Part shown: positions 32,175 through 36,992 of the stretch, piece by piece
Position numbering within the stretch: position 1 is the stretch's first letter
Layout of the letters: each line of letters opens with the position of its first letter
Source: Candidatus Gastranaerophilales bacterium
GTDB taxonomy: Bacteria; Cyanobacteriota; Vampirovibrionia; Gastranaerophilales; Gastranaerophilaceae
Assembly: GCA_944322705.1 (NCBI GenBank)
Contig: CALUPR010000005.1
Coordinates: 1-36,992, forward strand
Direction of reading: 5' to 3'
DNA: 36,992 nt
Position numbers and translations under genes: made by a program
Notes under the pieces: generated by a model
What the model saw: the letters and a program-made list of their open reading frames with translations, nothing else
Told to the model about the DNA's origin: nothing
Database searches by the model: none

Positions 32175-33560
32175 ATGGAAGATAATAATGTTTTGAAAAA
32201 ATTTACCACCGTTCAATTTTTAAATTTTGCTCTTGGTTTTTTAGGTTTGCAGTTTGCCTGGCAGATGAGAATAATTTTGTCAGGACCTGTAACAGAAAGT
32301 TTGGGAGCTTCTCCTTTTTTATACGGATTAATTTGGCTTGCCGGACCTTTTACGGGAATGGTTGTTCAGCCAATTGTCGGAGCATTGAGTGACAAAACTG
32401 TATCTCCATTTGGCAGACGCAGACCTTATCTTTTAGGCGGTGCACTTTTAGCTTCGCTTGCATTGTGGATTTTTCCGAATTCCGCAAATGTTGCAGATTT
32501 TTTGCATAACTTTACCGGAGTTAATCTTCCTCCGTTGACAGCACTGTTTATAGCTGCAATTATGATATGGGTTATTGATGCATGCGTGAATGTGGCTCAA
32601 GGACCGTATAGAGCATTAGTACCTGATGTTGTTCCTGAGGAGCAGTATTCAATTGCAAATTCTTATATAAGTCTTGCAATCGGGCTGGGGTCTGTTATTG
32701 CTGCAGGTACCGCTCCGTTTTTAAAATGGGCTTTCGGCTATCAAATGTCTATCGCAGCTCAATTTATTATGGCAGCTCTTGCATTTACTCTTGCAATGAC
32801 CTGGACTTGTATGACTATTAAAGAACATCAGACCAGAAAAGAGATTATAAAAGAAGTTGCTGCCGCTGATAAAATAGAACCTACGTTTTGGGATTCAGTA
32901 AAAAACTTTTTTGCAATGTCGCCGGAAGTTTCTAAAATTTGTATAATGCAGTTTTTTACTTGGATAGGTACAATGTGTATGATGATATTTTTTACACAGT
33001 ACGCGGTACATACTATTTACTGTGTTCCTGATTTAACAACTGTTGATGAGTTTTCAAGACAAACTTTCTCTAAGGCTGTTTTAAACGGTACAAATTTTTC
33101 GTCTGTTTGTTTTGCAATTTTTAATCTTGTTTGTTTTCTTGTTGCAATTCCGATTGGTGTTTTATCAGCAAAATACACAAACAAAAAAGTTCATATTATT
33201 TCTTTGATTACAATGATACTTGCATATTTGGGAATGTTTATTGCAAAACAGCCGAAAGCCGTGGCAATATTAATGGGTGTTGCAGGTATCGGCTGGGCAA
33301 GCATTTGTGCGCTTCCGTTTGCAATGCTTTCTCAATTCATAAAAAAAGGAACTGAAGGTTCTGTAATGGGTATTTTTAATATCTTTATTGCAGGTCCTCA
33401 GGTATTTGTATGCACTCTTGTTGCCTGGTTGATTTCCAAATGTTCATTCCCTATGGGTTCTGACTACATAAATTATCACTGGGAATACGCATTTTTAATC
33501 GGCGCTGTATGTCTTGCAATTGCTGCACTTGTTACAAAAACCGTTAAGGAAAAGGTTTAG
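32175..33560 (+). CDS. MFS transporter, sucrose/GPH-like (SLC45-type)
   Basis: 461 residues with about 12 membrane segments. Family marks: GALSDKTVSPFGRRRPYLLG between segments 2 and 3 (the DxxxxxxGRRRP motif), ACVNVAQGPYRALVPDVVP after segment 4, and a second-half IPIGVLSAKYTNKKVH. These resemble the SLC45/sucrose-H+ symporter and glycoside-pentoside-hexuronide groups; the substrate may be a disaccharide or glycoside. GGGGGAG precedes the start. Three bases separate it from the radical SAM gene, so the two are one operon. Confidence 0.8.
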   Translation: MEDNNVLKKFTTVQFLNFALGFLGLQFAWQMRIILSGPVTESLGASPFLYGLIWLAGPFTGMVVQPIVGALSDKTVSPFGRRRPYLLGGALLASLALWIFPNSANVADFLHNFTGVNLPPLTALFIAAIMIWVIDACVNVAQGPYRALVPDVVPEEQYSIANSYISLAIGLGSVIAAGTAPFLKWAFGYQMSIAAQFIMAALAFTLAMTWTCMTIKEHQTRKEIIKEVAAADKIEPTFWDSVKNFFAMSPEVSKICIMQFFTWIGTMCMMIFFTQYAVHTIYCVPDLTTVDEFSRQTFSKAVLNGTNFSSVCFAIFNLVCFLVAIPIGVLSAKYTNKKVHIISLITMILAYLGMFIAKQPKAVAILMGVAGIGWASICALPFAMLSQFIKKGTEGSVMGIFNIFIAGPQVFVCTLVAWLISKCSFPMGSDYINYHWEYAFLIGAVCLAIAALVTKTVKEKV

Positions 33561-33563
33561 CTG

Positions 33564-34967
33564 ATGACTGAAAATAAAAAACGAATTCTTTTAATATATC
33601 CGCCGTCGCCGGTTTTAAACAGAGAAGACAGATGTCAGCAGCCGACTCGTGATTTGATTGTCATTCCGCCGTTACCCCCGACAGACTTGATGTATCTGGC
33701 AGCAATTGCGGAAAAAGAAGGATTTGAAGCGAAAATTCAAGATTACAGTCAGGGCGGTAATTTTGAGAAAGATTTAAAAGAATTTAATCCTGATTATCTT
33801 GTTGTTAATATTGCTACTCCGACTTTAAAGCATGATTTAGAAGCTGTAAAAAAGGCAAAAGAACTTTGCCCCAATATTATAACCATAGCTAAAGGCGCGG
33901 CTTTTTTAACTCTTGCAAACAGTATAATAGAAGAGCATGACGAATTGGATTTTGGAATTCTCGGAGAAGCGGAAGAAACTTTAAAAGAAATTTTGCAAGG
34001 TAAACAAAAAACAGATATTTTAGGAATTTATTATAAAGAAGACGGAGAGGTGAAATTTACAGGTAAAAGACCGTTTATTGAAGATTTGGATTCTCTTCCT
34101 TTTCCTGCACGTCATCTTGTGGATAACAATATTTACAGACGCCCTGATAATAATAAGGTTCAGGCAACAATCAAGGTTGCGCGCGGATGTCCTTTTCACT
34201 GTTTTTTCTGTCTGGCAACTCCGGTATCAGGCGCAAAAGTACGGCGCAGAAGCCCTAAAAATATAGTTGCCGAGATAAAAGAATGTGTTGAAAAATATAA
34301 TATAAGAAATTTCTTGTTCTGGTCTGATATTTTTAATCTTGATAAAAAATGGACTCTTGATTTGTGCCAGGCAATTATCGACAGCGGATTGAAAATTACA
34401 TGGTCAGCAAATACAAGAGCTGATACCGCTGATTTAGAAATGGCAAATATGATGTATAAATCCGGCTGCCGCCTTGTGAGCATTGGCGTTGAAAGCGGTT
34501 CTCAATACATGCTTGAAAAAATGGGCAAAAAAATTACTCTTGATGATGTCAGAAGAACGGTTAAGGTTTTTAAAAAGGCAAAAATCAGAATTTATAATTA
34601 TTTTGTAATCGGACTTCCGTGGGAAACAGAAGAAACGGTTGAAGAAACAATCAAGTTTGCAATAGAGCTTGACAGCGATTTTATCAGTTTTTATACGGCA
34701 ACGCCTTTGCCCGGGTCAAGGTTCTATGACTATGCAAAGGAACATAATTTATTTGATAAGAGTACATCTTTTGAAAATGCATATTTTTATCCTGCGGTAA
34801 ATACACATACTCTTTCAAAAGACAGAGTTTTTGAACTGCATAAATCGGCAATCAGGCGGTTTTATTTAAGACCTCTGTATATTTTAAAGATGTTATGCAG
34901 AATAAGATCATTTGAAGAAGTTAAAAATTATTTTATTGCCGGAATGAATGTATTATTGAGAAAGTAG
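33564..34967 (+). CDS. B12-binding-domain radical SAM protein
   Basis: 467 residues. An N-terminal cobalamin-binding Rossmann domain (RILLIYPPSPVLNRED, PPLPPTDLMYLAAIAEKEG, DYLVVNIATPTLKHD) precedes the radical SAM core with ARGCPFHCFFCLATP (CxxxCxxC near residues 208-215), SIGVESGSQYMLEKMGK and GLPWETEETVEET. Members methylate unactivated carbons or remodel lipids, tetrapyrroles and natural products; which applies here is unknown. The domain lacks the classical DxHxxG, as in many of this class. Co-transcribed with the transporter, so a shared small-molecule role is possible. Confidence 0.85.
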   Translation: MTENKKRILLIYPPSPVLNREDRCQQPTRDLIVIPPLPPTDLMYLAAIAEKEGFEAKIQDYSQGGNFEKDLKEFNPDYLVVNIATPTLKHDLEAVKKAKELCPNIITIAKGAAFLTLANSIIEEHDELDFGILGEAEETLKEILQGKQKTDILGIYYKEDGEVKFTGKRPFIEDLDSLPFPARHLVDNNIYRRPDNNKVQATIKVARGCPFHCFFCLATPVSGAKVRRRSPKNIVAEIKECVEKYNIRNFLFWSDIFNLDKKWTLDLCQAIIDSGLKITWSANTRADTADLEMANMMYKSGCRLVSIGVESGSQYMLEKMGKKITLDDVRRTVKVFKKAKIRIYNYFVIGLPWETEETVEETIKFAIELDSDFISFYTATPLPGSRFYDYAKEHNLFDKSTSFENAYFYPAVNTHTLSKDRVFELHKSAIRRFYLRPLYILKMLCRIRSFEEVKNYFIAGMNVLLRK

Positions 34968-35047
34968 TTTAAAAAAGAAAGGATTCATTAAACGTATCCG
35001 AAACTTCAAAGAGGGACAATTGCAGGCTTTCTATTTTCTCTACATGG

Positions 35048-35075
35048 TTGCGCAATCCAAAAAGTATGTTATAAT
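35048..35075 (+). promoter_or_regulatory. Promoter of the third prepilin gene
   Basis: TTGCGC (35048-35053), 16-base spacer, TATAAT (35070-35075) with TG at 35067-35068 (extended -10). Expected start near 35082. Confidence 0.75.
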
Positions 35076-35111
35076 AGATATGTAGCGTATCATTATTATA
35101 AAGAGGGTTTT

Positions 35112-35966
35112 ATGAAAAAGAGAAATTTGTTTTTCAATGTTTTTGATTTAAAACATTTTGCTGCATTTACTCTGGCTGAGGTATTAATCACACTTGGTGT
35201 CATAGGTGTTGTTGCAGCACTTACTTTACCGGGAGTGATTGCTGATTATCAAAAAAAGCAGACAGTTGAACAGTTAAAAGTTGCAAAAAGTACCTTAGAG
35301 CAGGGTTTTCGTTTAATGCTTGCAACAGAAGGTGTTGATTCTTTAGCAGATACTGAATTTGTGAAATCTTTTAAAGGAACTGCTTATGAAGGCGGTGGGC
35401 TTGAAACACCTGAGGCAACGCCTATTTTGAAAAAATATTTTCCGGGTATTGATATTGTAGAGACTTCCGATAGATTATCTCAACTCAAGGAATATTATAG
35501 TGACTCAAATTATTTTGGTGCCAACTGGAATTTGCCAGACTGGTTTTTCCCTAATGGTTTTGCCGTAAATATAATTGTGAAAAAAACTCCTTACACAGGA
35601 CCTATTGACTGTGACACCATAAAAGCAAAGGGCGGTGCTTACTGTTCTTTAATGGTTGGCGGTTGGAACTATTTATATATTGATGTAAACGGTATTAAAG
35701 GACCTAACAGACATGGGGCTGATGTGTTTTATTTTGTTTTAACCGAGAATGGAATGTTATATCCAACCCATGATTCTAATTGGTCTATTTTTAATACCGG
35801 CGAACCTGCAACTGCCTGGTATATTTATAGTAATCCCGATAGACTTTGTCCTGACGGAGCTGTAGCATCTGCGCACGGAAGCAATTATGCCGCTTGTGCT
35901 GCCCGTATTATACATGACGGCTGGCAGATAAAGTATAACTGGAAAGGTGCCAAAAAAGTACTATAA
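35112..35966 (+). CDS. Prepilin-like protein, short-leader form
   Basis: 284 residues. The leader is only 18 residues (MKKRNLFFNV then FDLKHFAA) before FTLAEVLITLGVIG, i.e. the normal prepilin plan without repeat units. The hydrophobic helix continues to VVAALTLPG. The globular domain holds paired cysteines (DCDTIKAKGGAYC; CPDGAV...CAAR) and the shared DVNGIKGPNRHGADVFYF motif, and ends in IIHDGWQIKYNWKG, close to the DGWEIKEDYPWK end of the second prepilin. AAAGAGGG precedes the ATG. It is monocistronic, flanked by an extended -10 promoter and a strong terminator. Confidence 0.9.
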   Translation: MKKRNLFFNVFDLKHFAAFTLAEVLITLGVIGVVAALTLPGVIADYQKKQTVEQLKVAKSTLEQGFRLMLATEGVDSLADTEFVKSFKGTAYEGGGLETPEATPILKKYFPGIDIVETSDRLSQLKEYYSDSNYFGANWNLPDWFFPNGFAVNIIVKKTPYTGPIDCDTIKAKGGAYCSLMVGGWNYLYIDVNGIKGPNRHGADVFYFVLTENGMLYPTHDSNWSIFNTGEPATAWYIYSNPDRLCPDGAVASAHGSNYAACAARIIHDGWQIKYNWKGAKKVL

Positions 35967-35983
35967 TTTTTAAATTTTAATAT

Positions 35984-36015
35984 AAAAAATCCTCTTTTTT
36001 AAAGAGGATTTTTTT
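35984..36015. terminator. Intrinsic terminator, bidirectional
   Basis: AAAAAATCCTCTTT and AAAGAGGATTTTTTT form a long A/T-flanked stem around TTTA. It serves the third prepilin (+) and the convergent winged-helix gene (-). Confidence 0.92.
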
Positions 36016-36038
36016 GTGAAAAGATTATGAACTTCAAA

Positions 36039-36668
36039 CTAAATTTTCAGGATAAAACCGCCTTTATCAGCATTTTCAAGTTTTTCACCTTCAATTTTAG
36101 CTCTGAGATTTTTAATATATTTATATACATAGTCTCTCGGTAAATCCAGCAATGCCGCAAGATCTTTTGCATATACTATTTTGCCTTTATTTTGAGCAAA
36201 GTGATCAAAAACTTTCTGTTCTCTGTCTGTCAAAGCTTTTTTAAATACTACTCTGACTTCATCTCTCAAAGAGGAATTGTTTTCGCTAAAAGTTGCTTTT
36301 TTAGCAGTTTTAGTTGGAGCAGTCTTTTTTGCTGTTTGTTTCTTTTTTGGTTGAGTCTTTTCTTTTGGGGTTTTTATTGGAGTTTCATCCGAAATCATCT
36401 TATGTATTGAGAAAGGACTCGGGGCAATTTCTCTTTCACGTTCGTAGCTGCGTTCTGCAATAGCGCTTAGCCTTTCTGCGTGTGGCTTTTCCCAGTCATC
36501 CTCTGATGAAATAACCGGTTTTCCTTTTAAAACTATATCTATTAAGTCGTTTGTAGGTTTAGCCTCTTCGATTTTTTTCCCTAATCTGGCAGCATATTCT
36601 TCTAATGTAATCTTTTCTAATGAACTTCTCCATTGTTTAATCTCTTCCTTGCTCAGATATTCCGACAT
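36039..36668 (-). CDS. Putative DNA-binding protein with C-terminal winged helix
   Basis: 209 residues. The N-terminal ~100 residues are charged and helical (LSKEEIKQWRSSLEKITLEE), the middle is a Lys/Thr/Ala linker (KKKQTAKKTAPTKTAKKA), and the C-terminal ~65 residues look like an OmpR-type winged helix: LTDREQKVFDHFAQNKGKIV, YAKDLAALLDLPRDYVYKYI, KNLRAKIEGE and a terminal GGFILKI hairpin. No receiver domain is present, so it is not a standard response regulator. AGGAG precedes the start. Transcription or nucleoid-binding role is inferred. Confidence 0.6.
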   Translation of the reverse strand: MSEYLSKEEIKQWRSSLEKITLEEYAARLGKKIEEAKPTNDLIDIVLKGKPVISSEDDWEKPHAERLSAIAERSYEREREIAPSPFSIHKMISDETPIKTPKEKTQPKKKQTAKKTAPTKTAKKATFSENNSSLRDEVRVVFKKALTDREQKVFDHFAQNKGKIVYAKDLAALLDLPRDYVYKYIKNLRAKIEGEKLENADKGGFILKI

Positions 36669-36809
36669 TCATTAATCTCCTATAAACTATAATATGTGTC
36701 TCATTACATTTTTAAATGTATCATAAACCATGACGTATGGCGCAAAATGTTTCATAACGTAAATTTTTATTTATTTAAGTAACAATTCAAGATATAAACA
36801 AGATATGCA

Positions 36810-36992
36810 CTAATATAACACGCCGGAATCAAGAATTTTTTGAACTTCATGATTCATAATGGAATGAATCTCGTCTATTGATTTTGTTCCGTCAATACTT
36901 ATAAAGTTGTATTCTGATTTCATTTTTTCATACTGTTCAAGACATTTATTTTGATATATTTCAAAACTCTTGTAAAAATCTGATGAAAAACC
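36810..36992 (-). CDS. C-terminal part of a probable dTMP kinase (cut by window edge)
   Basis: Sixty codons read on the minus strand from the window edge to a TAG at 36810-36812, in an open frame. The peptide runs GFSSDFYKSFEIYQNKCLEQ, a charged helix, then YNFISIDGTKSIDEIHSIM and a terminal helix. The pattern DFY-xxx-xxxY-xxx, then xx-ID-xxx-SI-xx-[IV] is how thymidylate kinases end. The P-loop lies outside the window, so this is a moderate call; another P-loop NMP/deoxynucleoside kinase is possible. Confidence 0.5.
   Translation of the reverse strand, partial: GFSSDFYKSFEIYQNKCLEQYEKMKSEYNFISIDGTKSIDEIHSIMNHEVQKILDSGVLY

Overview
The window looks like chromosome from an AT-rich, probably anaerobic, Gram-negative-type bacterium. 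The best guess is a gut relative of Cyanobacteria (Vampirovibrionia/Melainabacteria, order Gastranaerophilales). This rests on three prepilin-like proteins with the AFTLAEVLITLG signature, a SigF-type sigma factor beside a prepilin peptidase, a single-cluster ferredoxin, a GH57/DUF3536 glycosidase and a 2-hydroxyacyl-CoA dehydratase activase. The taxonomy is inference from gene content. No phage, insertion sequence, CRISPR array or rRNA operon was seen.

Layout. 1-1128: a prepilin-like gene whose frame is open from the first base, with a 5' part built from dispersed-repeat-like words and two exact 60-bp in-frame units. 1216-7519 (+): activase, EF-hand protein, YkgJ-type Cys-cluster protein, rlmN-dtd, an unusual RGG/Asn-rich protein with two HTH-like repeats, rimM-trmD. 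7532-12529: two lineage-type hypotheticals (one Q/N-rich with HEAT-like repeats), a second YkgJ protein, a GH57/DUF3536 enzyme and a secreted OB-like protein. 12694-21569: membrane protein, a 58-residue ferredoxin, deoB, secreted protein, a primary-like sigma factor, anchored thioredoxin, folE2, a beta-barrel-like protein, a DPP III-like metallohydrolase, rlmH and an MscS channel. 21674-26729 (+): tRNA-Gly(UCC), a structured leader or small RNA, then ppiC-pepP-trmH-dnaA-ruvA packed tightly. 26726-29067: an Xre repressor divergent from a small acidic protein across two palindromes, then sigF-like plus prepilin peptidase. 29196-36992: gatC, pyrG, a second prepilin with a ten-base C tract in its leader, an MFS transporter plus B12/radical SAM enzyme, a third prepilin, a winged-helix protein and the tail of a probable dTMP kinase.

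Two themes connect the genes. (1) A pilus/pseudopilin theme: three prepilins, the peptidase that would mature them and a sigma factor of the class that controls pili in cyanobacteria. Two of the prepilins have leaders grown from repeat DNA, and one carries a likely slippage tract. (2) RNA/translation housekeeping: rlmN, dtd, rimM, trmD, rlmH, a TrmH-family enzyme, gatC and tRNA-Gly.

Regulatory architecture is compact. Five genes, including dnaA, lack a Shine-Dalgarno and have a -10-like hexamer exactly six bases before the ATG (candidate leaderless mRNAs). Several tail-to-tail gene pairs are separated by 0-20 bp or overlap. One of these (folE2 versus the barrel gene) has a terminator placed so that antisense RNA would cover all of folE2.
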